The notes: generated by a model not told the origin, from the letters alone. Positions 34,797-44,508 are shown, counted from the first letter of the stretch. The stretch: DNA of 64,000 nt from a bacterium (GCA_024742665.1 JANSYA010000014.1:18012-82011); one strand, 5' to 3'. Made by a program: numbers and translations.

Positions 34797-36338
34797 TTAC
34801 TCGCCGATCAGCTCTGTCGGATAAAAGATCTTCACCGCCTCGGACTTCCCGCGAATTTTCGAGTGGCGCACGCGCTTGAATTTCACGCGATCTCCGACGT
34901 GCTCGCGAGTCTGCCCGTCCACGAAAATATCGACCTTCGCTTTTTTGGTCAGGCCTTCCAGGCGACTGGCGAGATTGACCGGATCTCCGAGCACGGAATA
35001 TTCCATGCGCCGAAAGGACCCGACGTTACCCGCGAAGATCGGACCGCTGGCGATGCCGATGCCGTATCCCAGCGGGTCTTTCAATTCCACCGGCGGATAC
35101 TCGTTGAACATGGCGAAGAAATCACGAAACTTAAAAGCGCATTTGATCGCATTAAAGGCGTCGTCGCCGCCGGAAATCGGACAGCCGAAGGTCGCCAGCA
35201 ATCCATCCCCGGTGAATTTATTCACGGAACCGCCGGAAGCCATGACCAGATCGTAGAGATCGCTGAATAAATTACTCAAAAACGTGGAGAATTCGCCGGC
35301 CGGCATGTACTCGGCGATGCCGGTGGAATTGCGCAGATCGAAAAACATCAGCGTCGCTTCCAGGTTCTGGCCGCCCAGCTTCGGCGAAATCCGTTCGCTC
35401 AAAACCCCTTCGACGAAATCGTCGGAGAAATAGCGCGCCAGAATCGATTTTTCACGTTCGAGCTTTTCAGAAAGCACCGATAGACGTCGTTCCTTTTCTT
35501 TGATGTCCAGTAGATTGCTAATGCGTACCGTTAGTTCCCCGGTGCGGACCGGCTTGCCGATGAATTCATCGACACCGTGGGAGAGCGCGCGAACCACTGT
35601 ATTTTCATCGCTGTCCGCCGACATCATAATGACCGGCACGCTCGCCAGCTGTTTGTGCGAACGAATCAGCTGCGTGGTTTCGATACCGTTCATACCCGGC
35701 AGATTTAAATCGACGAGAACCACGTCCGGCTGCCATTCGTTCAGCGTTTGCACGGCTTCGGTCCCGGACAGATTCACGCGCGCTTCGTAGCCGGCTTTTT
35801 TTAAAAGCACGAGCAGCAGCTGTCCCTGATCTTCATCGTCTTCGATGATCAAGATCGAACGGCGGTCTTTGCGAAAGCGTTCGCGATCGTCGGCGCCGCT
35901 TTGTTCGTAGGAACTGACCAGACTCTGAAGAAAGGCCTGTCGCTGGATGGCGTTGTTCAGGACCCGGGTCAGGCCGCGCGCGTCGATGTCCGATTTGACG
36001 ACGAAATCCTGGGCCCCCATCTGCAGAGTCCGCTCTTCGATTACGTCGCTGCGCGCACCCGTAAAGATCACCACAGGAACATTTGTCTTCCGGGCCGCGA
36101 GCTTCAGAAAGGTTTCCATGCCGTCCGCGTCGGGCAGGCTCAGGTCCAAGAGAATCACGTCGAAACGCTCGGCGCGCAGGCGCGCAAAGGCCGGCGTCAG
36201 GGACTCGGCGCAGGTAATTTCGAAATCTTTCGGGTCCAGGAAAAGGGATACGTATTCTTGATAAGCGGGATCGTCTTCGATCAGAAGGACGCGGGTCGGC
36301 ATAGGTCTACCATCCGTCGGCGTTTGGGGATCAGACAC
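34797..36338 (-). CDS. Dual-receiver response regulator with class III adenylate cyclase output
   Basis: 513 residues. REC1 (about 13-130; VLLIEDDP, DVILLDLSLPDADG) and REC2 (about 160-285; ILIIEDDEDQG, DVVLVDLNLPGMNG) both keep their phospho-acceptor Asp. A short coiled linker (KEKERRLSVLSEKLEREKS) leads to a class III cyclase domain. Its metal Asp residues are in MFFDLRNST and FTGDG, the purine-specifying Lys is in VNKFTGDG and Asp in LGDPVNLASRLE, which predicts ATP as substrate. cAMP output would therefore follow phosphorylation. No cognate kinase adjoins; PhoU lies upstream. Confidence 0.9.
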   Translation of the reverse strand: MSDPQTPTDGRPMPTRVLLIEDDPAYQEYVSLFLDPKDFEITCAESLTPAFARLRAERFDVILLDLSLPDADGMETFLKLAARKTNVPVVIFTGARSDVIEERTLQMGAQDFVVKSDIDARGLTRVLNNAIQRQAFLQSLVSSYEQSGADDRERFRKDRRSILIIEDDEDQGQLLLVLLKKAGYEARVNLSGTEAVQTLNEWQPDVVLVDLNLPGMNGIETTQLIRSHKQLASVPVIMMSADSDENTVVRALSHGVDEFIGKPVRTGELTVRISNLLDIKEKERRLSVLSEKLEREKSILARYFSDDFVEGVLSERISPKLGGQNLEATLMFFDLRNSTGIAEYMPAGEFSTFLSNLFSDLYDLVMASGGSVNKFTGDGLLATFGCPISGGDDAFNAIKCAFKFRDFFAMFNEYPPVELKDPLGYGIGIASGPIFAGNVGSFRRMEYSVLGDPVNLASRLEGLTKKAKVDIFVDGQTREHVGDRVKFKRVRHSKIRGKSEAVKIFYPTELIGE

Positions 36339-36417
36339 AAGAGATATTTTGGAATTGCGCAGGCAACCAGCCGACTCCGATCGGAGGACGCGCGGCGAAG
36401 CGGGAGATGCTCAATTT

Positions 36418-37164
36418 TCAGGCGTTTTCATTGTCGAGGTGTCGCACGTCTTCGCCGGTCGACAGTCGGACCAGCTCTTCGCCGACGTTTACCGCCAGAT
36501 CGCCCGCGCGCTCCAGGCTCAGAATGATGCGATAGAGGTCCGCGAACGCACGACGGTCGAGACTATCGTCGTCTACAAACTGTTGAAAAGCCTGGCCGCA
36601 CAGCCGGTCCAGCTCTTCGTCCACCGCCTGGATCGAACCGAAAAAGCGATTTTTTTCTTCGACCAGCGACTCCACGGCCATCCCGACGATGGTAATCATC
36701 CGCGACTGGATCAAACACAGCAGTTCGTTGTCGCGAAAGGCGCGGGGTTTGATCAGGCCGTTGCGAAAGCTATGAGCCGCGTTGACGACGTTATCGCCCA
36801 GACGTTCCAGATTGCGATTGATGCGAATGGCCGACAGGGCGAAGCGCAGGGGATCCCGCACAAGCACGCGGTCCGGCCCCAGGGATTCGATGCCCATCTT
36901 GCGGCGGGTCGCGACGGCTTCGAGAATCGCGTTTTGCGAAATCGTATCGTTTTCTTTTTCCAGACGATCGAGTTCGTCGTCGCGATCGATTACCTGCTGG
37001 GCCAGCTCATAGTCGTCCCGGTCCAGGCTGTCGCTCAGCATCAAGACCTGTTCCAGCAGCAGCTCCGCCATATTCGACAGGTTGCGCTTGAGATAATCGA
37101 ATTTGGGATGATAGCTGACTGGATTCGCGGGACCCATATTTGCTTCCGGTTGTGCGCCATTCAT
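36418..37164 (-). CDS. phoU: PhoU-family protein
   Basis: 248 residues, all helical, forming two PhoU three-helix repeats. The first has LIEQVLMLSD-like and DRDDELDRLE segments, then NRNLERLGDNVVNAAHSF. The second has SLDRRAFADLYRIILSLERAGDLAVNVGEE, both with the E/D-R-x-GD metal-binding pattern. PhoU proteins restrain phosphate uptake and Pho signalling with the Pst transporter. No pst or pho genes are nearby, so this may be a stand-alone or Pit-associated PhoU. The 221 bp upstream to 37385 show no further gene. Confidence 0.85.
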   Translation of the reverse strand: MNGAQPEANMGPANPVSYHPKFDYLKRNLSNMAELLLEQVLMLSDSLDRDDYELAQQVIDRDDELDRLEKENDTISQNAILEAVATRRKMGIESLGPDRVLVRDPLRFALSAIRINRNLERLGDNVVNAAHSFRNGLIKPRAFRDNELLCLIQSRMITIVGMAVESLVEEKNRFFGSIQAVDEELDRLCGQAFQQFVDDDSLDRRAFADLYRIILSLERAGDLAVNVGEELVRLSTGEDVRHLDNENA

Positions 37165-37385
37165 AGTGTAGATCCAATAGACTATCGATTATCAGTGAAT
37201 GTGCGAACAATTCGTGGCGCTGATTTAACAATTCCGTGCAATATTTGTATAGCAGGAATTTTTTTACGCCAGGCCTTTTCGCGCGCCGGGCGAAGTTTTT
37301 TGCCGATATCTGCAAAGTCTTTCGCACGGCGCGACAGTTCAGGCTTCGCCGCGCGACGCGCACCGGATGCGCGGCCGGAGGGGGC

Positions 37386-37658
37386 TCAAATATAGCGGGC
37401 CAGCACGTCCGGGTCGGTGGAAGCCGCGAACTTTCGCCCGCATTTGCATTGGTACACAATCCGCTTCGGAGATACGGTCACGCCGAAGGCCAGCAAAAAC
37501 CAGCCCGTAAAGCTGTACTCGGGATGAATGATCACCTGGGGATGATCGGTCGAATACTCGCCGCACACGCAGCGGGTGACCTGTTCCGACGATTCGCCTG
37601 CCTGCTGGTTCATATGATCCTTTGGATTCCCGGTGACGGGCTTGGTTTCGGAATTCAT
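37386..37658 (-). CDS. Small zinc-ribbon-like protein
   Basis: 90 residues. Two CxC pairs (RCVCGEY and YQCKCGRKF) flank a hydrophobic segment (FTGWFLLAFGV), resembling a zinc ribbon with an inserted hydrophobic turn. Not recognised as a named family. Its start overlaps the rarA stop by 4 bases (ATGA), so it is translated with rarA. Function unknown. Confidence 0.7.
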   Translation of the reverse strand: MNSETKPVTGNPKDHMNQQAGESSEQVTRCVCGEYSTDHPQVIIHPEYSFTGWFLLAFGVTVSPKRIVYQCKCGRKFAASTDPDVLARYI

Positions 37659-39052
37659 GACGATTCCTCCTGCTGGCCCGAATGCTGACTGCCATATTTT
37701 CGCCCGGGCCAGAGCGACCGCAGGCGATCCTTCAGGCGCGTCTCCTGACCTTCGTCTGAGGGAAAATAGAACTGGGCCCGCCCGAAGTTCTCCGGCAAAT
37801 ATTCCTGCCGCGCGAAGTGACCCGGAAAATCGTGGGGATACAAATAGCCCAGGCCCGCGCCCTCGTCCCGGTGGGTTTTCGTGGGCGCGTTGCGTAGATG
37901 GTTCGGCACCGCAATCGTGCGATTGCGCACCGCCGCCTGGGCCGCGTTGATGCCGGCGTACGCCGCGTTGCTCTTCGGCGAGGCCGCCAGAAAGGTCGCC
38001 GCCTGGGCCAGCACAATGCGACCTTCCGGCAAACCGATGCGTTCCACCGCCTGGTACGCCGCCGTGGCGATGCTGGTCGCCTGGGGGCTCGCGTTGCCCA
38101 CGTCTTCGGCAGCGAAGATGATCATGCGCCGCGCGATAAAGAGCGGATCTTCGCCGCCCTCCAGCATGCAGGCCATGTACAATAGCGCCGCGTCGGGATC
38201 GGAACCGCGCAGACTCTTGATAAAGGCGCTGATATAATCGTAATGATTTTCGCCGCCCTTGTCATAATTGCGCACCCGTCCCTCTAAGGCCTGCAGGGCG
38301 TCTTCGCGCGAAATCGTATGATCGTCAGTTTGCGTTTCGCCTTTCGTTTCGTTCGCCGCCTGCTTTGCCGCTTCGTTTTCGGAATCGCCGCCGCGCCCTC
38401 GCGCCAGCCGGGCCTGGCAGATGCCCGCCGCCATTTCCAGCGCCGAAAGAATCCGGCGGGCGTCTCCCGCGGCGGCTTCCAGCAACAGTTCCCGCGCGTC
38501 GTCGGCGAGGCGAAAGTTTCCCGGCAGCATCTGGTCCGCCAGCGCTCGATCGAGCAGCGCGTTCAGCTCTTCGCTTTCCAGCATGAGCAGCCGGTACACC
38601 TGGCAACGCGAAAGCAGCGGGCCCACAACTTCAAACGAAGGGTTTTCAGTCGTCGCGCCGATCAGGGTAATCCAGCCGGCCTCGACCGCTTCGAGCATCG
38701 CGTCCTGCTGATTCTTAGAAAAACGATGGATCTCATCGAGAAAGAGCACGACTCCGCCGCCCTGGTTGCGGAAGCGCTCGCGCCCCGCCTCTATGATGAC
38801 GCGCACGTCTTTGACGCCGGCCGAGACCGCCGAAAGATTGTGAAAGGGCATGCCGGCGTTGCGCGCGAGAATGCCGGCCAGGGTCGTCTTGCCGCAGCCG
38901 GGCGGCCCGTATAGAATCATCGAGTGGATCGGCTGGCGCTCCAGCTTTTCGCGCAGGGAGGTCTGACCGACGAAGCCGTCCCAATTGTACGGACGCATGC
39001 GCGCCGGCAGCGGCGATCCGGCCGCGCGTTCGTTGTCGAATAAACTCTGCAT
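37655..39052 (-). CDS. rarA: Replication-associated recombination protein A (MgsA/RarA AAA+ ATPase)
   Basis: 465 residues from the ATG at 39052; the open frame upstream is arginine-rich and atypical. It is a clamp-loader-like AAA+ ATPase that acts at stalled forks with SSB. The N-terminus has RMRPYNWDGFVGQ, Walker A GPPGCGKTT, Walker B LFLDEIHRFSKNQQDA, sensor 1 IGATTENPSFEV and the conserved ALLSRCQVYRL. The C-terminal tetramerisation part has HYDYISAFIKSLRGSDPDAALYM-like and PLFIARRMIIFAAEDVGNA. An N/E/K-rich insertion (about 285-310) is unusual. It is coupled to the zinc-ribbon gene. Confidence 0.93.
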   Translation of the reverse strand: MQSLFDNERAAGSPLPARMRPYNWDGFVGQTSLREKLERQPIHSMILYGPPGCGKTTLAGILARNAGMPFHNLSAVSAGVKDVRVIIEAGRERFRNQGGGVVLFLDEIHRFSKNQQDAMLEAVEAGWITLIGATTENPSFEVVGPLLSRCQVYRLLMLESEELNALLDRALADQMLPGNFRLADDARELLLEAAAGDARRILSALEMAAGICQARLARGRGGDSENEAAKQAANETKGETQTDDHTISREDALQALEGRVRNYDKGGENHYDYISAFIKSLRGSDPDAALLYMACMLEGGEDPLFIARRMIIFAAEDVGNASPQATSIATAAYQAVERIGLPEGRIVLAQAATFLAASPKSNAAYAGINAAQAAVRNRTIAVPNHLRNAPTKTHRDEGAGLGYLYPHDFPGHFARQEYLPENFGRAQFYFPSDEGQETRLKDRLRSLWPGRKYGSQHSGQQEESS

Positions 39053-39089
39053 ACGAAAATAGATGCCGCGTACGTCGCAGACGGATCGC

Positions 39090-40991
39090 TCAGGGCGCCG
39101 ACGCGACGTCCGTCGACACATCGTTCTCGGCGTGGGCCGCCATTTCCGGCGCCTGAAAGAACTCGATCCGCCGGCCAAGATTCTCGGCCGTTTCCGAAAG
39201 GCCGTTCGCCAATTCATTCAGCCGACCGGCGATCTGCGAAATCATCTGGGCGTTTTCGGAAACCGAGTTCACCGTATTCAAAAATTCCGAGCGGGTCTGG
39301 CCCTGCTCGCGAGTATAAGTCGCAATCTCCTCGGACATGGCCCGCACGAGATCGAAGTTCTTCGCCACGTCTTTACTGACGCGGCTCTGACTGATCGCTT
39401 CGCTGTTAATCCCGTCCGTCGTATCGACGGTTCGTTTCGTGCAAACCAGAATTTCCCCGAAGGCGCCGGAGGTCGCCTCCACAGATTTCACGCCGGCCGA
39501 AACGCTGGCCACCGCCTCGTTGATCAAACGCAGGACTTCGCTGGCGTTGCTCTGCGTGCGATCGGCCAGGCGCGAAACCTCGTGGGCGACGACCGCGAAT
39601 CCGCGCCCCGACTCTCCGGCCCGGGCGGCCTCGATCGAAGCGTTGAGCGCCAGCAGGTTCACCTGATCTGCGATTTCGTTGATGACGTTCACCGCGGCGA
39701 CGACCGCCCGCGTTCTTTCGCCGATCTCGCCGATGCGCTTCTGGGTTTCGCCCAGCAGCTCTTCGCCCCGAGTCGCGCGCTCGGCGGTCGCCCCGGCTTC
39801 TTCGGACGCGGCCCGGGCGTCCTCGGATATACTCAGGACTCCCAGATGCAGATTGCGAAAATCATCGTGGGTGCGTTCGGTGTTTTCGTTCTGGCGTTTT
39901 ACGTTTTCCGCCACCGAATCCGAAGAAGCCGCCAGCTCTTCGATCGAGGCGCTCATTTGATCCACGGCGGAGGCGACGTCCGCGATCTGGCGGCTCAAGT
40001 CATGCATATCGCGCGTCAAATCGCGAGCCCGTTGCTTGAGTCCGTCCGATTCGCTGCGAATGCTTGCGATGACTCCGCGAAAGGCTCGCGAAAGCCGATT
40101 CAGATTTTCGTTCATCCCGCCCAGCTCGTCGGCGGATACGACGGGCGCATGGGTATCCAGCCGGCCGGCGGCCATCTCGGCGATGACCCGGTTCGCTTCG
40201 TCGACCGCGGAGCTCAGTTCGCGATAGACCAAAAATACGACCAGGGCGATCAAAATAAAAACCATCGCCGCCACGGCGAAGACGTGGATCTGCGCGTTCT
40301 GGAGCGAAAGCAGGCCGGCCTGGGACGCGTAAAAATTATAGCCGAGAATCGTCAGCGGATACCAGGCGCAACAGACCAGAGCCATGGCGATCTTGAGCCG
40401 CAGTCCCGGCATGCGGACCTGCGAAAGCTGCTCCGGCAATGATTCAAATACCGGATCGCGCAGTTCGGCGGCGACGACCTGCCCGATCAAAAGATAGTTC
40501 ACCAGAAATCCAGGCAAGGCCGACACGATGATGCCGCCGTACACCACGGCGAAGTACTGCTGCCGCCCCAGGTTCGCCTGGAACACATCGTCCAGGATCC
40601 AGAAGAGCAGCAGGCCGAAGCCGCTGCCCAGGGTCCAATGCGCCGCCACGTGCAGCGCCCCCCACAGCGGCTCACGATAGAGGGCGAAGCGGGCCGCCAG
40701 CAGGGTTCTTTCATCGAGGCCGGGCCCCGACACTTTGAAGTCGGAGCCGACAAGCACGGGACGCGCCGCGCGCAATCGCCAGTAGCGGCCGAGCTGCAGC
40801 GAAACCAGAGTAGCGCCCATAATCACGGCGATGCCAATCAGCAGAATCGAAATCTGCGAACCGTGAAAGCCGCCGATCAGATAGACCTGGTAGACGACGG
40901 GTGGCACGGTCACCAGATAATTCATCTGGTCGACCTTCACGCCGTATTTAAATAGAAACTGAAGATACTTCCTGCGACCGGAAAATGACAA
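39090..40991 (-). CDS. Methyl-accepting chemotaxis protein with multi-spanning membrane sensor
   Basis: 633 residues. The N-terminal 280 residues contain about six membrane helices and no periplasmic ligand domain, so it probably senses within or at the membrane. A HAMP-like stretch follows (EANRVIAEMAAGRLDTHAP). The signalling coiled coil has the family tip ALNASIEAARAGESGRGFAV with flanking methylation-type helices. No C-terminal CheB/CheR docking peptide is seen. With fliL it supports a chemotactic, flagellated organism. It is downstream of a 21-bp repeat array. Confidence 0.9.
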   Translation of the reverse strand: MSFSGRRKYLQFLFKYGVKVDQMNYLVTVPPVVYQVYLIGGFHGSQISILLIGIAVIMGATLVSLQLGRYWRLRAARPVLVGSDFKVSGPGLDERTLLAARFALYREPLWGALHVAAHWTLGSGFGLLLFWILDDVFQANLGRQQYFAVVYGGIIVSALPGFLVNYLLIGQVVAAELRDPVFESLPEQLSQVRMPGLRLKIAMALVCCAWYPLTILGYNFYASQAGLLSLQNAQIHVFAVAAMVFILIALVVFLVYRELSSAVDEANRVIAEMAAGRLDTHAPVVSADELGGMNENLNRLSRAFRGVIASIRSESDGLKQRARDLTRDMHDLSRQIADVASAVDQMSASIEELAASSDSVAENVKRQNENTERTHDDFRNLHLGVLSISEDARAASEEAGATAERATRGEELLGETQKRIGEIGERTRAVVAAVNVINEIADQVNLLALNASIEAARAGESGRGFAVVAHEVSRLADRTQSNASEVLRLINEAVASVSAGVKSVEATSGAFGEILVCTKRTVDTTDGINSEAISQSRVSKDVAKNFDLVRAMSEEIATYTREQGQTRSEFLNTVNSVSENAQMISQIAGRLNELANGLSETAENLGRRIEFFQAPEMAAHAENDVSTDVASAP

Positions 40992-41016
40992 AGCAAACTC
41001 CCGCGATAGCGATCGT

Positions 41017-41121
41017 GCAATGACGACCGCTGAATCTACGACTGCGCACGCTGAAATTACGATCGCGAACGCCGACGTTACGATCGTGACCGCCGACGTT
41101 ACGATCGTGACCGATCGATAG
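41017..41121. repeat. Degenerate 21-bp tandem repeat (five units) spanning a stop codon
   Basis: Units start at 41017, 41038, 41059, 41080 and 41101. The fourth and fifth share their first 12 bases, and the third and fourth differ at two or three positions; the earlier ones are increasingly diverged. The unit contains the palindrome ACGATCGT. The right-hand unit includes the stop and last codons of the gene ending at 41099, so the array looks like outward amplification from that gene's 3' end toward the chemotaxis gene. Confidence 0.85.
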
Positions 41122-42556
41122 CCAGAGTGACCTGACTCTGCATTCCTTCAAGCAATTGTGCGAGCTGTTTTTCCATCGTGCGCACGTTTTCTTCTTTGCT
41201 CAGCTCGACCAGCAGGGTCGCGATAAATTTCTGCATGATGCCGGTCATCTGCTTCGCGCCCTCCGGTCCGGCGAGTCCGGTATACAATCCTTCGCGCACA
41301 TGGTCGTGCACATTCTTCAGCATCGGCCGGAAGGCCAGACTCAACGGCGAATCGAGATAGGCTTTCATCGAGCCGTCAATGGAGTGTTCGACCAGATCCG
41401 CGATCAGCGGTTGAATCTCCGGCACGACCTTTTTACTGATCAGCTCCGACTGGCTGTCAAGAAAGGCCTCCAGTTCGTCGAGCACGCCCTCTTCCGAAAG
41501 GGTGGCCAGCTCTTTCAGGCCCCGATTCTGCATCATGCCCTGGACCTGCTTCAGAATATTCACCAGCACCATGCCGGAAATTTCTTCAGCGATCACGCCC
41601 GCGTTCTCGCGGATCAGCTGCGGCGCAAGCCCCGAGTCGGGCAGGAATTTATTATCGCGCATGCGATACAGCCAGGGAATCACGCGCAGCAGCCGCAGGA
41701 AAGCTTCGTGCTGAATCGGCAGCAGGTTAAAGATCTCGTACCAGTTGCGCACCGCGAAGAGATACCACAGGCGATACTCGCGTCGCACGATCGCCGCAAG
41801 CCAGCGTACGAGAAAGTCGATCCAGAAAAATAGAATAAACCACAGATCGTACTCGTAAAAATGATTCGTCGGCTCGCCGTCTTCGCCGATCCAGCGAAAA
41901 TAGTTTTGTTCGATCAGCGGGCGAATCCGCGTTTGAAAGTACGCCATCTCGGTCGCGGCCCGGTCGCCGTTAAAATTCGCCGGATCCCAGAAAGCGACAA
42001 ACGATCCCGAACCGGAGTCGTTGTCCATATGGGCCCGCATCCGATTCTTGATGATCTCCATCGTGCCGCGTTTGTTCGCCAGGGCGAATGTCTCCTGATC
42101 GAGAAGTTTCACGGTGCCGGCCTGCAAATCCGCCAGCACCCGCCGCACTTCGGCGGAATTCCGCGGCGTGGAACCCACCGCCAGCAAACGGCGCAGCTCG
42201 TCGACATCGCCCAGATAAGCGCCGACCGTGCGATGCTCCTCGATGCCTTTGATCGGATCATAATAAGCTGAAATCCGCTGCGGTTGCTCCGCCAGACCTG
42301 GAATCTTTACAGCCGGCAGCGTCTGGAGGTACAAATCCCGAAACGTAATGCTGGTAAACGGAATCCGCGTCAGGTAGGTCGCGTCGAAGAATACGAACAG
42401 CAGGTTGATAAACAGCACGCTGCAAAAAAATATTTCATAGGCCAGGCGGAGCTGCTTGCGCAAGCCGGCGGGAATACGATCGCCAAATTTGGCGGCGCCC
42501 GGGGCGGCGGTGCCGGAATTGCCAGAATTACCCGGGGGATTTGTGGATTCGTTCAT
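41099..42556 (-). CDS. Membrane protein of unknown function
   Basis: 485 residues. A polar N-terminal tail (1-35) precedes a first helix (about 40-60), a large, probably periplasmic domain (about 65-225) and a cluster of hydrophobic helices (about 228-300; WFILFFWIDFLVRWLAAIV). These contain an arginine-spaced stretch (LRLLRVIPWLYRMRD) faintly like a voltage-sensor helix. The C-terminal 180 residues are helical and cytoplasmic. No pore motif is visible, so a channel role is only a possibility. The 3' end lies in the 21-bp repeat array. Confidence 0.75.
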   Translation of the reverse strand: MNESTNPPGNSGNSGTAAPGAAKFGDRIPAGLRKQLRLAYEIFFCSVLFINLLFVFFDATYLTRIPFTSITFRDLYLQTLPAVKIPGLAEQPQRISAYYDPIKGIEEHRTVGAYLGDVDELRRLLAVGSTPRNSAEVRRVLADLQAGTVKLLDQETFALANKRGTMEIIKNRMRAHMDNDSGSGSFVAFWDPANFNGDRAATEMAYFQTRIRPLIEQNYFRWIGEDGEPTNHFYEYDLWFILFFWIDFLVRWLAAIVRREYRLWYLFAVRNWYEIFNLLPIQHEAFLRLLRVIPWLYRMRDNKFLPDSGLAPQLIRENAGVIAEEISGMVLVNILKQVQGMMQNRGLKELATLSEEGVLDELEAFLDSQSELISKKVVPEIQPLIADLVEHSIDGSMKAYLDSPLSLAFRPMLKNVHDHVREGLYTGLAGPEGAKQMTGIMQKFIATLLVELSKEENVRTMEKQLAQLLEGMQSQVTLAIDRSRS

Positions 42557-42661
42557 GCTGCGGAAAGCCTGCGCCCCCCACGGCGGCCGTCATGCAAATT
42601 TTAGATGCCGCCGCGCTTTTTACAGGACAGCCGGACCGGCCCGAACGAAACGGTATGTCTC

Positions 42662-43432
42662 ATGAGCGGCAGCGACGGAACCCCTCCAGCATCTCGCTCC
42701 CGTGGATCCAATCCCGGGCGCGGGCTCTTCTGCGTGCTCGAAGGCATCGACGGTTCGGGGAAATCCACCCTGCTCGCGACCCTCAGCGCGGCGCTCCAGG
42801 ACGAAGGACTGGGCCGACAGTTCGGCGAACGTTTTACCGGATTGCGCGAGCTCCGGGAGCCCACGCCGGGTCCGGTCGGCCGGCGCATTCGCGAGCATCT
42901 GCAGGCCGGCGATACGCTTGCCCCGGAAGACTGGCTCACGCTTTTTTTCGAAGACCGCCGCCAGAACCTTTCTGAAAACATCGAGCCCGCACTAATGTCC
43001 GGCGAATTGATCTTACAGGATCGTTATTTCTACAGCACGGCCGCCTACCAGGGGCAGACTCCGGATGAATCCCAGGCCATCGTCAAACGATCCTTAAGCG
43101 CCGGCTTTCTGGAACCCGACGTCGTCTTGTATCTGGCGATCGAACCCGAAGCCGCCATGGCCCGGGTGACGCGTCGAGCCGCCGCGCCGAATCCGAACGA
43201 AGTCCGGCGGGAAGGCGAAGCCAGGGATGACGCTGCCGGCGACAGCGGCGGGACGGCTGCGACTCAGAGCAAGAGCATCGAGAGTTTCGAGACTCTCGAA
43301 CAGCTCACTCGCATTCATCGCAACTACAGCCGCGTGCTGCCGGCGCACGCCTTACGCCTGGACGCGGAGCAGGGGCCGGAACAAATTTGTGCGATCGCTC
43401 TGGCGCATATTCAGACAGTCGCCGGCGCGTAA
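42662..43432 (+). CDS. tmk: Thymidylate kinase
   Basis: 256 residues from the ATG at 42662; an ATG at 42605 would add 19. It phosphorylates dTMP to dTDP. Walker A is EGIDGSGKST, the DRY-type motif is QDRYFYSTAAYQG, and LREPTPGPVGRRIRE is the dTMP/ATP contact segment. The LID region (LYLAIEPEAAMARVTRR, then about 45 acidic/Ser/Gly residues) is longer than usual, making the protein larger than the typical 210 residues. Divergent from the 41099-42556 gene. Confidence 0.9.
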   Translation: MSGSDGTPPASRSRGSNPGRGLFCVLEGIDGSGKSTLLATLSAALQDEGLGRQFGERFTGLRELREPTPGPVGRRIREHLQAGDTLAPEDWLTLFFEDRRQNLSENIEPALMSGELILQDRYFYSTAAYQGQTPDESQAIVKRSLSAGFLEPDVVLYLAIEPEAAMARVTRRAAAPNPNEVRREGEARDDAAGDSGGTAATQSKSIESFETLEQLTRIHRNYSRVLPAHALRLDAEQGPEQICAIALAHIQTVAGA

Positions 43433-43500
43433 TTTCAAAGCGACGCGCTTGATCCAGCAAAGCCAGGCGGGCCTATAAAAACGAAGCGCCCCGCGGCGAC

Positions 43501-44490
43501 TCACTGATCGCGAAAGAAATTCCAGATCTCGTCGCAGGCGATGATGTCGTTGCTGACTTTGCCGACCAGGCGTTCCGATAAATACGGGCTCCCTCCCGGC
43601 CAGGTATGACCGCCGCCCCGCACTCGCAATAGTTCTACGTCGCGGCCGGTCGCGCAGTTCGGATAGCGCACGCGGTCAACGCGGGTTTCGTCTTTCGGAT
43701 CCCGGTCCGGCAGCTCCGCGACGACGGGCTGAGCGGAGCAGCGATTACGCCGGGCCCAGAAGCGCAGCGTATCGTCGGTCGACAGGATTTCGCCGCGTTC
43801 GGTCCAGAACAGCTCGATGGTGCCGCCGTCGTACGGAACGATCGGATCGTCGGTGCCGTTCACGAGCAGCATGCCGACGGGCCGCTGCGGTTTGCACATC
43901 GCGAATAGATCCCGGGATAACTGCGCGGTCACCGGCGCCACCGCTCGCACGGTTTCGCTCAGATCGCATGCCAGGCGCATGGACATAAAGCCGCCGTTCG
44001 AAATTCCCGTCGAAAAAATACGCGCGCGATCAATCGGATATTCGCCGGCGATGCTTTCGATGACGCGCTTCAAAAAGCCGACGTCGTCGATCTTCTCGCG
44101 GTGGGCCGTCGATCGCAAATCGACCCGTCCGTCGTTCCAGGACTTATCGAAGCCGGTCGGATAGACAACGTAAAAATTTTCGGCGTCGGCCAGTTCGTTA
44201 AAACGACCGCGGGTAATATTGATCGCACCGCGCGCCGTACCTCCGCCGCCGTGCATGACAATCAAGAGCGGCCGCGGATTCGCCGGATCCACGCTGGCCG
44301 CGGCAGCGGGACGATGGAGAATATAGCTGCGTTCACGCCCCTCGTGCTGGAGTTCATAGACCCGGTCGCGCTCGCCCAGGCGCACCTGGTTCCGGCGACA
44401 CTGGGTCAGGATCGTGAGCGCCGCCAGCATCGGCAAAAGCAGAAGCGAAATCAGAAGCGTACGTTGAAAAACATCTTGTGTCCCGGACAT
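43501..44490 (-). CDS. Lipoprotein of the PHB-depolymerase/feruloyl-esterase-like alpha/beta hydrolase family
   Basis: 329 residues from the ATG at 44490, chosen because it gives a signal sequence ending in the lipobox LTQC. The oxyanion segment is IVMHGGGGTA, the nucleophile elbow is GISNGGFMS with the catalytic serine, and VRGGGHTWPGG supplies the catalytic histidine near the C-terminus. NGTDDPIVPYDGG holds the likely acidic residue. Family members are secreted esterases of LpqC/PHB-depolymerase type; the substrate is unknown. It starts only 18 bp from the divergent pduO-type gene. Confidence 0.85.
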   Translation of the reverse strand: MSGTQDVFQRTLLISLLLLPMLAALTILTQCRRNQVRLGERDRVYELQHEGRERSYILHRPAAAASVDPANPRPLLIVMHGGGGTARGAINITRGRFNELADAENFYVVYPTGFDKSWNDGRVDLRSTAHREKIDDVGFLKRVIESIAGEYPIDRARIFSTGISNGGFMSMRLACDLSETVRAVAPVTAQLSRDLFAMCKPQRPVGMLLVNGTDDPIVPYDGGTIELFWTERGEILSTDDTLRFWARRNRCSAQPVVAELPDRDPKDETRVDRVRYPNCATGRDVELLRVRGGGHTWPGGSPYLSERLVGKVSNDIIACDEIWNFFRDQ

Positions 44491-44508
44491 CGCTCCAGCA
44501 GTACATTC

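Noticed and set aside
41080..41121. Repeat array as part of a coding C-terminus
   Set aside because: The array carries the TAA stop of the gene ending at 41099, and the seven-residue repeat frame on the minus strand has no plausible start.
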